64,000 bases of DNA from Andreprevotia sp. IGB-42 (GTDB lineage Bacteria > Pseudomonadota > Gammaproteobacteria > Burkholderiales > Chitinibacteraceae), in NCBI RefSeq assembly GCF_009848685.1, contig NZ_WXTX01000009.1, forward strand, positions 1-64,000, read 5' to 3'. Below are positions 8,395 to 17,422 of the stretch, piece by piece. The notes under the pieces are model-generated. The model was not told the DNA's origin. It searched no databases and saw nothing but the letters and a program-made list of their open reading frames with translations. Each line of letters opens with the position of its first letter. Position 1 is the first letter of the stretch. Both the position numbers and the translations under genes were made by a program.

Positions 8395-8940
8395 TCAGCC
8401 CAGACACAGCCGCAGTTTTTCCAGACCGCGTCTGATCCAGCTCTTCACCGTACCTAGCGGCAACGTCATGTGCGTTGCCAGCTCGCCGTGGCTCATGCCA
8501 TCGAAATACGCCAGCGCAATCACCTGCCGGTGCGCGGCCTCCAGTCCCTGCATGCAGCCGGCAATGCGGCGGCTGTCGTCGCTGCTGAGCAGGCGGGCCA
8601 GCGGGCCGGGGGCTTCGTCGGCCCAGTTTTCGACGATGGCATCATCGATGTCAGCCACTTCATGATCAGGCCGGCGCAGCCAGTCCAGGCAGCGATTGCG
8701 CACGATGCGCGTCAGCCAGGTTTGCGGTGCACTCTTGTCCATGCTGTAGCTGGCCGCATGCTGCCAGACGTTCACGTAGCACTCCTGCAGCACCTCTTCA
8801 GCCCAGTCGCTCCTGCGCAATATACGCAGCGCAACGCCAAACAGTTTCGGCGCCGTCAGCCGGTACAGCTCTGCCAGCGCTTTTTCGTCACGGCCAGCAC
8901 AGCGGTGCAGCAAGGTGGCCAGCGTATCGGGTGCGGTCAT
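8395..8940 (-). CDS. ECF-family RNA polymerase sigma factor (SigK-like)
   Basis: A 181-residue extracytoplasmic-function sigma factor. Region 2 (LTAPKLFGVALRILRR, then EVLQECYVNVWQHA) and region 4 (QVIALAYFDGMSHGELATHM, then LPLGTVKSWIRRGLEKLR, the helix-turn-helix) are both complete. The start is ATG at 8940 (MTAPDTLATLL), because the longer frame to 9129 would add 63 non-conserved residues. The RskA-like partner downstream suggests release by regulated proteolysis. The divergent fasciclin gene is a likely target, since this arrangement is common in proteobacteria (inference). Confidence 0.9.
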   Translation of the reverse strand: MTAPDTLATLLHRCAGRDEKALAELYRLTAPKLFGVALRILRRSDWAEEVLQECYVNVWQHAASYSMDKSAPQTWLTRIVRNRCLDWLRRPDHEVADIDDAIVENWADEAPGPLARLLSSDDSRRIAGCMQGLEAAHRQVIALAYFDGMSHGELATHMTLPLGTVKSWIRRGLEKLRLCLG

Positions 8941-9089
8941 CGGTGGGGAGTCCGGATCGGTCAGCGCCAGACTATAGCTGGCCTGCAGTTTTTTTTGCCA
9001 ACTATTGCATCCATTGCTGCCGTGGCACACGTACATCGGGCATCTGCCGCAACCCCCTGTTTGCCGCATAACCCGAGTGAGGTATGGCC

Positions 9090-9641
9090 ATGATAAAACT
9101 GATGACCGCATTGCTGATTGCCAGCGCATTGACCGCCAGTGTTGCCATCGCGGACGATACCGTGATGGTAGGCGGGCAAAGCATGTTCCCGGCCAGGGAC
9201 ATCGTGGACAACGCGGTGAACTCTGCCGATCACACCACGCTGGTTGCTGCGGTGAAAGCGGCCGGCCTTGTCGATACCCTGAAGGGCAAGGGCCCGTTTA
9301 CCGTGTTCGCGCCGACCAACGCCGCGTTTGCCAGGCTGCCGGCCGGTACCGTGGATACGCTGCTCAAGGCCGAGAACAAGGCCGCGCTGACCAAGGTGCT
9401 GACGTATCACGTGGTAGCGGGCAAATGGTCTGCAGCCGATATCATGGCGCTGATCAAAAAGGGCGGCGGCAAGGCGGAAATCAAGACCGTCAGCGGCGGC
9501 ACGCTGTGGGCGATGCAGAACGGCCCGATGAATGTGGTGCTGAAGGATGAGAAGGGCGATATCGCCAATATCTCTACCTACGATGTGTTCCAGTCCAATG
9601 GCGTGATCCACGTGGTCGATACCGTGCTGCTACCCAAGTAA
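9090..9641 (+). CDS. Secreted fasciclin (FAS1) domain protein
   Basis: A 183-residue exported protein with a single FAS1 domain. The start at ATG 9090 (MIKLMTALLIASALTAS) is seven bases after GTGAGG; the ATG at 9084 is too close to that site. The signal peptide ends around VAIA-DDT. The FAS1 H1 box FTVFAPTNAAFARLPAGTVD and the H2 box SNGVIHVVDTVLLPK are both present. FAS1 domains mediate adhesion or matrix contacts. The gene is divergent from the sigma/anti-sigma pair and is closed by its own terminator. Confidence 0.92.
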   Translation: MIKLMTALLIASALTASVAIADDTVMVGGQSMFPARDIVDNAVNSADHTTLVAAVKAAGLVDTLKGKGPFTVFAPTNAAFARLPAGTVDTLLKAENKAALTKVLTYHVVAGKWSAADIMALIKKGGGKAEIKTVSGGTLWAMQNGPMNVVLKDEKGDIANISTYDVFQSNGVIHVVDTVLLPK

Positions 9642-9662
9642 GATCGGGCCCGCACACATGAA

Positions 9663-9686
9663 AAAACCGGGCGCTGGCCCGGTTTT
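9663..9686. terminator. Bidirectional terminator
   Basis: AAAACCGGGC-GCT-GGCCCGGTTTT hairpin with flanking A and T tracts. It lies between the converging fasciclin and pseudouridine synthase genes. Confidence 0.85.
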
Positions 9687-9707
9687 GCCTTGTGGCAGCC
9701 AGTGCAA

Positions 9708-10445
9708 TCAGAAGCGCTCGTTGGCGCCCAGGTAGCGCCACTGGCCGATCGGCAGATCGCCCAAGCCGATACGGCCGATACGCACGCGGCGGATGCTGCT
9801 CACTTCCAGCTCCACGTGTTCGCATAGTGCGCCGATCATGCCGGCGCGGCTTTCGCGCAGGATGAAACGCAATTGCTTGTTGCTTTGCTGGTTGACTTTG
9901 AACGGGCGCAGCTGATCGTCGCCCCACATGGTGATCTTGCCAAGCTCGCGCAATACCGATTCCTCGATCTTGCTTTCCACCCACACCAGGTATTCCTGCT
10001 CGAACTCGGCTTCTTCACCGATCAGCTTCTTGGCCACGCGGCCATCCTGCGAGAACACCAGCAGGCCGGAGGCTTCGGTATCGAGCCGGCCTACCGGCGC
10101 CAGGTGATTCAGGTGCTTTTTCAGGAAGGTGACCTGTGACGGGTCTTCCGCGTAGTGGCGCTCCGGCGCGATCAGGTTGATCGCCGCGTTCTTGCGTGCC
10201 GGCGGCGCGTCGGATACCACATCCACCGGCTTGTTCACGATGATGGTCACGCGCTCGGCCTGCACCTGCTGGCCCAGCCGTTCCAGTGTAACGGTCTGCT
10301 CCGGACCTACGCGGCTGCCCAGTACATCGACCACCTTGCCGTCGACCTTCACCCAGCCCAGCTCGATGAACTCGTCCGCCTCGCGGCGCGAGCACAGGCC
10401 GAGTTCGGTCATGCGTTTGGAAAGGCGGATGCGGTTGTCGGTCAT
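9708..10445 (-). CDS. RsuA/RluF-family pseudouridine synthase
   Basis: This isomerises uridine to pseudouridine in rRNA. The 245-residue product has an N-terminal S4 RNA-binding domain (RLSKRMTELGLCSRREADEF) and the catalytic motif GRLDTEASGLLVFS with the nucleophilic Asp near residue 119. VNKPVDVVSD is the usual family strand. A C-terminal IGLGDLPIGQWRYL segment closes the fold. The ATG at 10445 (MTDNRIRL) is preferred over the TTG at 10454. RluF (23S U2604) is the closest in layout, but RsuA or RluB cannot be excluded from sequence alone. Confidence 0.85.
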   Translation of the reverse strand: MTDNRIRLSKRMTELGLCSRREADEFIELGWVKVDGKVVDVLGSRVGPEQTVTLERLGQQVQAERVTIIVNKPVDVVSDAPPARKNAAINLIAPERHYAEDPSQVTFLKKHLNHLAPVGRLDTEASGLLVFSQDGRVAKKLIGEEAEFEQEYLVWVESKIEESVLRELGKITMWGDDQLRPFKVNQQSNKQLRFILRESRAGMIGALCEHVELEVSSIRRVRIGRIGLGDLPIGQWRYLGANERF

Positions 10446-10610
10446 GGCGCTCAAATGCAGTCAGGCAAAAACGTATTGTACGCGCGCCACACCGCCCCCG
10501 CAGATTTGATGCATGCAATCGGCCGAGTACCGGTAGCGGCAGGCCGGCGGAAGGGCCTGAAACGGCTGCACAATATGCCCCTGTACTGATTTTTCCCGTG
10601 GCGATGTGCT

Positions 10611-10626
10611 TGGCATGGCAATTGCT
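10611..10626 (+). promoter_or_regulatory. Sigma-54 (RpoN) promoter of flgJKL
   Basis: TGGCATGGCAATTGCT matches TGGCAYR-N4-TTGCT, with GG and GC ten bases apart. It is 33 bp before the flgJ start. Together with the terminator after flgI it makes flgJKL a separate sigma-54-dependent unit. Confidence 0.8.
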
Positions 10627-10658
10627 CATTACCCCGGTAACCGAAACGGATTGCCGCC

Positions 10659-11612
10659 ATGATCAGCCAGACCAACGCCGACACTTTACGCAATAGCCTC
10701 GCCATCGATGTACGGGCTGTTGACGGCCTGCGCCTGCTGAACAAGGAGTCGCCAGAGAAGGCTGCCAAGGCTGCAGCGCAGCAGTTTGAAAGCCTGTTGA
10801 TGCAACAGATGCTCTCCAGCATGCGTGCGGCCTCGCCGGCAGCCGACGAGCTCGATTCGTCTGCAACCAAGATGTTCCGCGGCATGCAGGATCAGCAACT
10901 GGCCATGGCGTGGTCGCAAAACGGTGGCATCGGCCTTGCTGACAGCATTCTGCGCCAGATCCAGATCCAGCGTGACCCCAGCTTGCTCAAGCAGCCGCAA
11001 CGCAGCGTGCCGCTGGGCTGGGATGGCCTCGATGCAGTGAATGAAAAAGTAACAACCTTCACCGGCAAGATCGCGTCGGCAGCGGCAAAAGATGCCGCTT
11101 CCACCACCACGGCGGCAAGCAGTGCTGCTGGCAACAGTGGCAGCGGCTTCATGTCGCAGGTGCTCGATGCCGCCACCTCGGTGGCCGATGCGCTGGGGGT
11201 GTCGTCGCAGGTACTGGCCGCTCACGCGGCGCTGGAAACCGGCTGGGGCAAGAAGCCGATCAAGGACGCCGCAGGTGCGGACAGCCACAACCTGTTCGGC
11301 ATCAAGGCCGGCAGCAGCTGGACCGGCAAGACGGTGGATATCACCACCACCGAATACGTCAATGGCGCACCACAGAAGCGGGTGGAGAAATTCCGCGCCT
11401 ACGACTCGTACAAGGACGCATTCGCAGACTACGCCCAGCTGATCAAGCGCCGCTTCAGCGACGCAGTGGGGCAAGGCAGCGATGCAGCCGGCTTCGGCCA
11501 GGCTTTGCAGCAGAACGGCTACGCCACTGACCCGGCCTATGCCAGCAAACTCGCCCGCGTGGCGGATCGTGTTGCCCGTCTTTATGGCAACGCTACGAGC
11601 AACATCGGCTAA
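10659..11612 (+). CDS. flgJ: Peptidoglycan hydrolase and rod-cap protein FlgJ
   Basis: A two-domain protein of 317 residues. The N-terminal rod-binding domain (AAQQFESLLMQQMLSSMR, TKMFRGMQDQQLAMAW) caps the rod. The C-terminal glucosaminidase domain begins near residue 160 (LGVSSQVLAAHAALETGWGK) and cuts peptidoglycan to let the rod pass. The catalytic Glu is in AALETGWGK, and SHNLFGIKAGSSW is the family motif. Full-length two-domain FlgJ is usual in beta- and gammaproteobacteria. Confidence 0.96.
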   Translation: MISQTNADTLRNSLAIDVRAVDGLRLLNKESPEKAAKAAAQQFESLLMQQMLSSMRAASPAADELDSSATKMFRGMQDQQLAMAWSQNGGIGLADSILRQIQIQRDPSLLKQPQRSVPLGWDGLDAVNEKVTTFTGKIASAAAKDAASTTTAASSAAGNSGSGFMSQVLDAATSVADALGVSSQVLAAHAALETGWGKKPIKDAAGADSHNLFGIKAGSSWTGKTVDITTTEYVNGAPQKRVEKFRAYDSYKDAFADYAQLIKRRFSDAVGQGSDAAGFGQALQQNGYATDPAYASKLARVADRVARLYGNATSNIG

Positions 11613-11640
11613 CGCCGGCGATTAAGAGTGGAGTGACATC

Positions 11641-13824
11641 ATGGGTTCCAGCGTATTTGGTATCGGCGTCAGCGGCCTGAATGCGGCCAACATCGGTCTG
11701 ACCGTAACCGGGCACAACATTTCCAACGTCAACACCCCCGGGTATTCGCGCCAGATCATCCAGCAGAGCGCGCCGTACCCGTTGCTCTCGGGCAGCGGTT
11801 TTACCGGCCTGGGCGTCAAGGTGGACAGCATCCGCCGCGTGTACGACGAATTCCTCACCCGTTCCGTGCAGACTGCGCAAACGCAGAACAGCTACTTGGA
11901 TACGCTGAGCTCGCACCTGTCCGAAGTGGACGACATCATTGCCGACCCGGAAGCCGGTGTGTCGCCCGCGCTGCAGGATTTCTTCAAAGCGGTGCAGGAC
12001 GTAGCCACCAACCCGGCCGATACCGCCTCGCGCCAGGCGCTGATCAGCAGCGGTCAATCGTTGCTGAACCGTCTGCAGACCTTCGACAAGCGCCTGAATG
12101 AAATGCGCGACCAGACCAATGGCGAAATCACCAACACGGTGTCGACCATCAATTCGCTGTCCAAGGAAATCGCCAACCTGAACAAGGAGATTTCCTCGGT
12201 CAATGGCATCGGCCAGCCGCCCAATGATCTGCTCGACCAGCGTGATGCGCTGATCAAGGAGCTGAACAAGTATGTGAAGGCGTCCACCGTGAGCCAGACC
12301 GATGGCTCGGTGAACGTGTTCATCGGCAACGGCCAGAACCTGGTGGTGGGCGGTACCCAGTTCACGCTGGCGGCCGTGCAGTCGCCTGCCGATCCGGAAC
12401 GCATCACCGTGGCCTACGAGCAGAACGGCAACACCATTTTCCTGCCGGAATCGCAACTGACCGGTGGCGCGCTGCAGGGCTTGTTCGACTTCCGCAAGAA
12501 CGGCCTCGATACTGCCAGGAACAGCCTCAACCAGGTGGCGCTGACGGTGGCACAAACCATCAACGACCAGATGCGTGCCGGTCAGGACCTGTACAACAAC
12601 ATCGGGCAGAACTTCTTTGATTTCCAGCGCGAAAAATCGCTGGATGTGAACCTGTCCGGCGCGACCGTCAACTTTACCGCTGCCGGCAACACCATTCCGA
12701 GCAGCGATTTCTCGCTGGCTTTCGACAGCGTGGCAGGCAGCTATACGCTGACCCGCCTGACCGACAACCAGTCGCAGGCGATCACGCCGGCGCAGATGGC
12801 TGCGGGCTTCACCGCGCTGGGGGTGACCGTGCAGCTTACCGCCGGCACACCCGCCGCATCCGCCACCGCCGGCATGTCGTTCCCTCCGGACATCGGCACC
12901 GTGCGCAGCAACAACGCCAATACCGGCAATGCGCAGGTGGGCGGCTACATCAGCGATGTGAACCAGCTCAAGACCAGTGATTACGAGCTGGGCTATGACG
13001 GCACCAATTTCATCCTCACCCGCCTGTCGGACGGGGTGAAGACCAGCTACGCCACCGTGCCGATCACACAGGATGGCATGCGCCTCAATATCGAAAGCGG
13101 CACGATGAACGCTGGCGACCGCTTCACGATCAAGCCGACCGATGGCTTCATCCACAGCATGTCGGTGCGCATGACCGACCCGCGCGAAGTGGCCGCTGCG
13201 GCGCCGATGGCGGCAACACCGGGCACGGCCAATACCGGCACGCTCAAGGTGTACCAGCCCACATCGGACCTGCTGACCACCAATACCACGGATTCGGCCA
13301 TCAACCCGGCGGTGCGCAACCCGATCCAGGTGCGTTTCACGTCCACCAACACTTTCGACGTGTTCGATGTGAACAGCGGTGCCAACATCAGCACCGGCAA
13401 CGCCTATACCGCCGGCATGACGCTGAGCGTGAACGGCTGGAACATGAAGCTGGATGGCCAGCCGGCCACCGGCGACGTGGTGGATGTGAAATCCAATACC
13501 GGGGGCTCGGCGGACAACCGCAACGCGCTGGCCATGGCTTCGCTGCAGACCAGCAAGCTGATGTTCGGCGGCACTGCCACCTACCAGGATGCGTATTCGG
13601 CCATGGTGGCCAATATCGGTACCCAGACCAACCAGACCAATATCCAACTGGATGCACAGAAGGTGATCCTGCAGCAGGCGGAGGCCGCACGCGACAACGT
13701 GTCCGGCGTCAACCTCGATGAGGAGGCTGCCAATCTGTTGCGTTACCAGCAGGCCTACCAGGCCGCAAGCAAGGTGATCCAGATCGCCAACCAGGCGTTC
13801 CAGACAATTGCAGAAATCGTCTGA
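11641..13824 (+). CDS. flgK: Flagellar hook-filament junction protein FlgK
   Basis: First hook-filament junction protein (HAP1), 727 residues. MGSSVFGIGVSGLNAANIGL and the signature HNISNVNTPGYSRQ form the N-terminal D0/D1 part, with the C-terminal EEAANLLRYQQAYQAASKVI completing it. The middle portion (about 330-600) is a long insertion rich in Thr, Asn and Gly, so the protein is at the longer end of the family. It lies 28 bp after flgJ, with GGAG upstream of the ATG. Confidence 0.96.
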   Translation: MGSSVFGIGVSGLNAANIGLTVTGHNISNVNTPGYSRQIIQQSAPYPLLSGSGFTGLGVKVDSIRRVYDEFLTRSVQTAQTQNSYLDTLSSHLSEVDDIIADPEAGVSPALQDFFKAVQDVATNPADTASRQALISSGQSLLNRLQTFDKRLNEMRDQTNGEITNTVSTINSLSKEIANLNKEISSVNGIGQPPNDLLDQRDALIKELNKYVKASTVSQTDGSVNVFIGNGQNLVVGGTQFTLAAVQSPADPERITVAYEQNGNTIFLPESQLTGGALQGLFDFRKNGLDTARNSLNQVALTVAQTINDQMRAGQDLYNNIGQNFFDFQREKSLDVNLSGATVNFTAAGNTIPSSDFSLAFDSVAGSYTLTRLTDNQSQAITPAQMAAGFTALGVTVQLTAGTPAASATAGMSFPPDIGTVRSNNANTGNAQVGGYISDVNQLKTSDYELGYDGTNFILTRLSDGVKTSYATVPITQDGMRLNIESGTMNAGDRFTIKPTDGFIHSMSVRMTDPREVAAAAPMAATPGTANTGTLKVYQPTSDLLTTNTTDSAINPAVRNPIQVRFTSTNTFDVFDVNSGANISTGNAYTAGMTLSVNGWNMKLDGQPATGDVVDVKSNTGGSADNRNALAMASLQTSKLMFGGTATYQDAYSAMVANIGTQTNQTNIQLDAQKVILQQAEAARDNVSGVNLDEEAANLLRYQQAYQAASKVIQIANQAFQTIAEIV

Positions 13825-13860
13825 CCGGATCGGAACTAGCAGGAATCAAGGAGTACTGTC

Positions 13861-15249
13861 ATGCGCGTAGCTACCGTTACCATTTACAACAGCGGCACCA
13901 TCGGGATGTCGAACCTGCAATCGATGCAGACCCGCTTGCAGAACCAGCTTTCCAGCGGTCGCAAGCTGCTGTCGCCGTCGGATGACCCGATCGCGTCGTC
14001 ACGCGCGCTGAAAGTGACCGAAACCAATGCGCTGGTCACACAGTACTCCACCAACAGCACCAGTGCGGATTCCGCGCTGCGCGTATCCGAATCGACGATG
14101 AATCAGCTCACCACGCTGATCCAGAACGTGCAGCAACTGGCGATCAATGCCGGCAACCCCACGCAGATCGCCACCGACAAGGCCGCGCTCGAGAACGAAC
14201 TGCAAGGCCGCTATCAGGAGCTGCTGGCGCTGGCCAACCAGACCGACGGCAATGGCCTCTATCTGTTCTCCGGCTATCAGGGCAACACCAAGCCATTCAC
14301 CGAAACCGCATTCGGCCAGGTTACCTACAACGGTGACGATGGTCAGCGGCTGATCCAGATTTCGTCGTCGCGCAACCTGCCGGTTTCCGAGCCGGGCAGC
14401 GACGTGTTCCAGCGCGTCAAGAACGGCAACGGCACTTTCGTGACGGCATATAACCCGACCAATACCGGCAGCGGCATCGTCAGCCCCGGTGAGGTGGTCG
14501 ACCCCACCAAATGGAAGACCGCCGCCGGCAACGTGCAGGATTACAAGATCGAGTTCAACGTGACGGTGGATCCAGCCGACAGCACCAAGACCATCACGCA
14601 TTACGACATCATCGACAACCGGGCCACGCTGCCGGGCACGGCCACGCCCAACCCGAACTTCAATTTCTCGATGATCGACAGCTACGACTACAGCGGCGGA
14701 CCGCGCCCGGTGGTGGCTGGTGTGAATTCGTACCCGCGCAACTACGTACCCGGTGGCGACATCCAGTTCAAGCAACTGGCTGGCGAAACCACGCCACGCA
14801 TCGCCAACTGGGATTTTGGCGTGAAGACCAGCGTGAGCGGCACCCCGAAAACCGGCGACCAGTTCACGCTGCAAGCCAGCCAGAACGTCGACATGTTCAG
14901 TACCTTTGCGGCGTTCTCCAGCGCGCTGAAGAACTACAACACCGATACCACCGGCAACGGCCAGGCTGACTTCCAGAACCAGCTCAATACCGTGGTTTCC
15001 AACCTCGCCAATGCGCTCAGCAACGTGCTGACCCGTCAGTCGTACCAAGGCTCGCGCATGAACGAAATCGATTCGGTCAAGGCCACCAACGACGACCTTA
15101 ACCTGCAGTACAGCAAGACCCTGTCGGGCTTGCAGGATCTTGATTACACCAAGGCAATCAGCGATTTCAGCCAGAACCAGACGCTATTGCAGGCGGCACA
15201 GCAAAGCTTTGCCGCGGTACAGGGTTTGAGCCTGTTCAAATACATCTGA
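13861..15249 (+). CDS. flgL: Flagellar hook-filament junction protein FlgL
   Basis: Second junction protein (HAP3), 462 residues, related to flagellin. The N-terminal MQTRLQNQLSSGRKLLSPSD and C-terminal KTLSGLQDLDYTKAISDFSQ regions are the paired helices of the D0/D1 domains. It begins after AAGGAGT, 36 bp from flgK. The central domain is larger than in the roughly 310-residue enterobacterial FlgL. It is the last gene of the flagellar block; a terminator follows within 42 bp. Confidence 0.96.
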   Translation: MRVATVTIYNSGTIGMSNLQSMQTRLQNQLSSGRKLLSPSDDPIASSRALKVTETNALVTQYSTNSTSADSALRVSESTMNQLTTLIQNVQQLAINAGNPTQIATDKAALENELQGRYQELLALANQTDGNGLYLFSGYQGNTKPFTETAFGQVTYNGDDGQRLIQISSSRNLPVSEPGSDVFQRVKNGNGTFVTAYNPTNTGSGIVSPGEVVDPTKWKTAAGNVQDYKIEFNVTVDPADSTKTITHYDIIDNRATLPGTATPNPNFNFSMIDSYDYSGGPRPVVAGVNSYPRNYVPGGDIQFKQLAGETTPRIANWDFGVKTSVSGTPKTGDQFTLQASQNVDMFSTFAAFSSALKNYNTDTTGNGQADFQNQLNTVVSNLANALSNVLTRQSYQGSRMNEIDSVKATNDDLNLQYSKTLSGLQDLDYTKAISDFSQNQTLLQAAQQSFAAVQGLSLFKYI

Positions 15250-15290
15250 TGCAGATCTGATGTATCTGGAGTCCCCAGTGCTCAATATCG

Positions 15291-15318
15291 GCCTGCCCTC
15301 GTGGCAGGCTTTTTTTTA
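15291..15318 (+). terminator. Rho-independent terminator after flgL
   Basis: GCCTGCC-CTCGT-GGCAGGC stem followed by nine T. It closes the flgJKL unit. Confidence 0.9.
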
Positions 15319-15416
15319 TCTCTGCGTGACAGGCATGCCGGCCAGTGCGGCAGGACTGCGCGGCAGGGCAGCAGCGCGATCGGTTAGAATTGGCTGATCG
15401 TTTCCCGGAGTTTGCC

Positions 15417-16769
15417 ATGGCGCGCGCCAAGACCGTTTTCAGCTGCAGCCTTTGCGGCAGCCTTTCGCCCAAGTGGCAGGGCCAGTGCCCGGGCTGCGGC
15501 GAGTGGAATACGCTTGTCGAGGTGGTGGAAGAGAGCAAGGGCCCGGCGCGCTTTGAAGCGTTGGCGGCCGATGGCGCCATCCGCCGGCTGGCGGATGTCA
15601 AGACCGAGGAAATACCGCGTACCGAAACCGGCATCGGCGAGCTGGACCGCGTGCTGGGTGGTGGCTTGGTGCCGGGTGGCGTGGTGCTGATCGGCGGTGA
15701 TCCGGGCATCGGCAAATCGACTTTGCTGCTGCAGGCACTGAGCCTGATGGCCGCCCATACCCGCACACTGTACGTATCCGGCGAGGAATCGCCGCAGCAG
15801 ATCGCGCTGCGTGCGCAGCGGCTGCAGCTCGATGCTGGCGATATCAACCTGCTGGCGGAAATCGGTCTGGAGCGCATCCTCATCACGCTGGATCAGGTGC
15901 AGCCGCAGGTGGCGGTGATCGATTCGATCCAGACACTGTATTCGCAGGCGCTCAACAGCGCACCCGGCAGCGTGGCGCAGGTGCGCGAGTGCGCGGCGCA
16001 GCTTACCCGCTTTGCCAAGCGCACCGGCACCACCATCCTGCTGGTGGGCCACGTGACCAAGGAGGGCGCGCTGGCCGGGCCGCGTGTGCTGGAGCACATC
16101 GTCGATGCGGTGCTGTATTTCGAAGGCGATACGCATTCGAGCTTCCGCCTGATCCGCGCCATCAAGAACCGCTTTGGCGCGGTGAACGAGCTGGGCGTGT
16201 TCGCGATGACCGACAAGGGGCTGCGCGAGGTCTCCAATCCGTCTGCATTGTTCCTGAGCCAGCATGCCGAGCCGGTGGCAGGCTCATGCGTACTGGTCAC
16301 GCAGGAGGGGTCGCGCCCCTTGCTGGTGGAGGTGCAAGCGCTGGTGGACGATGCGCATGCACCGCAGCCGCGGCGGCTGGCGGTGGGCGTGGAGCAGAAC
16401 CGGCTGGCGCTGCTGCTGGCGGTGCTGCACCGTCATGCGGGGGTGGCAACGTCCGATCAGGATGTCTTCATCAACGCGGTGGGGGGCGTGCGCATCAGCG
16501 AGCCTGCGGCCGATCTGGCGGTATTGCTGGCCATCGTGTCCAGCCTGCGTAACCGGCCGCTGCAGCATAAACTGGTGGTGTTCGGCGAGGTGGGCCTGAG
16601 CGGCGAAGTGCGGCCGGTACAGCGAGGCCAGGAGCGGCTGCGCGAGGCGGCCAAGTTGGGTTTCACCCATGCGATCGTGCCCCGTGCCAACCGCCCGCGC
16701 CAGGCCATCGAAGGCATCACTGTCACCGCCGTCGATCGGCTGGAAGAAGCGGTGAGCCACGCGCTGTAG
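15417..16769 (+). CDS. radA: DNA repair protein RadA
   Basis: RadA is a RecA-related ATPase and helicase that promotes branch migration in recombinational repair. The 450-residue product starts at ATG 15417 (MARAKTVFSCSLCG) after CCGGAG. In order it shows a C4 zinc finger (CSLCG...CPGCG), a Walker A site GGDPGIGKST, the RadA-specific KNRFG motif (AIKNRFGAVNELG), and a C-terminal Lon-protease-like domain (VGGVRISEPAADLAVLLAIV). It is monocistronic between the flgL terminator and trxA. Confidence 0.96.
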   Translation: MARAKTVFSCSLCGSLSPKWQGQCPGCGEWNTLVEVVEESKGPARFEALAADGAIRRLADVKTEEIPRTETGIGELDRVLGGGLVPGGVVLIGGDPGIGKSTLLLQALSLMAAHTRTLYVSGEESPQQIALRAQRLQLDAGDINLLAEIGLERILITLDQVQPQVAVIDSIQTLYSQALNSAPGSVAQVRECAAQLTRFAKRTGTTILLVGHVTKEGALAGPRVLEHIVDAVLYFEGDTHSSFRLIRAIKNRFGAVNELGVFAMTDKGLREVSNPSALFLSQHAEPVAGSCVLVTQEGSRPLLVEVQALVDDAHAPQPRRLAVGVEQNRLALLLAVLHRHAGVATSDQDVFINAVGGVRISEPAADLAVLLAIVSSLRNRPLQHKLVVFGEVGLSGEVRPVQRGQERLREAAKLGFTHAIVPRANRPRQAIEGITVTAVDRLEEAVSHAL

Positions 16770-16899
16770 TTTCAAGCTATTGAGTGCATTGAATTGTTTT
16801 TTCCGGCTGCAGCTTGAAAGCCGATAAAATGCCGCCATTACTTTTGTCATGGCGCAACCAGCAGGCGCCGATGATTTTTACCTTTGAATGGAGACCATC

Positions 16900-17226
16900 A
16901 TGAGCGAGCAAATCGTTTACACCACCGACGCCAGCTTTGAAGCCGATGTCCTGCAAGCGCGAGGCCCGGTGCTGGTCGATTACTGGGCGCCATGGTGCAA
17001 TCCTTGCAAAATGATTGCCCCGATCCTGGACGAAATTTCCACTGAATACGCTGGCAAGCTGACCATCGCCAAGCTCAATATCGACGAAAACCAGGGCACG
17101 CCGCCCAAGTATGGCATCCGTGGCATCCCCACCCTGATGCTGTTCGCCGATGGCGAAGTCAAGGCTACCAAGGTGGGCGCATTGTCCAAATCGCAGCTGA
17201 CTGCATTCCTGGACAGCAACCTGTAA
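16900..17226 (+). CDS. trxA: Thioredoxin with CNPC active site
   Basis: A 108-residue thioredoxin, a general cytoplasmic disulfide reductant. The start at ATG 16900 ([12 protein letters not shown]) follows TGGAG. The fold is complete: DYWAPWC, the cis-proline loop [11 protein letters not shown], and a final helix [13 protein letters not shown]. The active site reads Cys33-Asn34-Pro35-Cys36, where almost all TrxA proteins have Cys-Gly-Pro-Cys. The codon is AAT, so GGN-to-AAT needs more than one base change. It lies upstream of rho, as in many proteobacteria. Confidence 0.93.
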   Translation: MSEQIVYTTDASFEADVLQARGPVLVDYWAPWCNPCKMIAPILDEISTEYAGKLTIAKLNIDENQGTPPKYGIRGIPTLMLFADGEVKATKVGALSKSQLTAFLDSNL

Positions 17227-17291
17227 TCCATTGCTTTGGCGGTATTTTCGCAAAGTGTTGCGCGGCCGGTACACCCGGCCGCGTTTGTGTC

Positions 17292-17319
17292 TTGACACCC
17301 GTCTCGGCACAGCTATAAC
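17292..17319 (+). promoter_or_regulatory. Sigma-70 promoter of rho
   Basis: TTGACA (17292-17297), a 16-bp spacer and TATAAC (17314-17319) make a near-consensus housekeeping promoter. It lies about 105 bp before the rho ATG, leaving a leader of about 95 nt, a feature often tied to rho autoregulation. Confidence 0.75.
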
Positions 17320-17422
17320 CTTACAAAAAATCTCGTGTGTCGGGGCTCTTCCCGCGCAAGCATTCATTCTCTCGCTATTCAGCACCCACTTCCCGGTATC
17401 TCTAGCTCAATGAGCCCAGCCC

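Noticed and set aside
11593-13647. 684-codon minus-strand open frame
   Set aside because: Antisense to flgK. Composition is Arg/His/Gly-rich with no recognised domain.
15241-15270. Short TACATC/GATGTA repeats after flgL
   Set aside because: Six-base arms at a chance level; the real terminator is at 15291.
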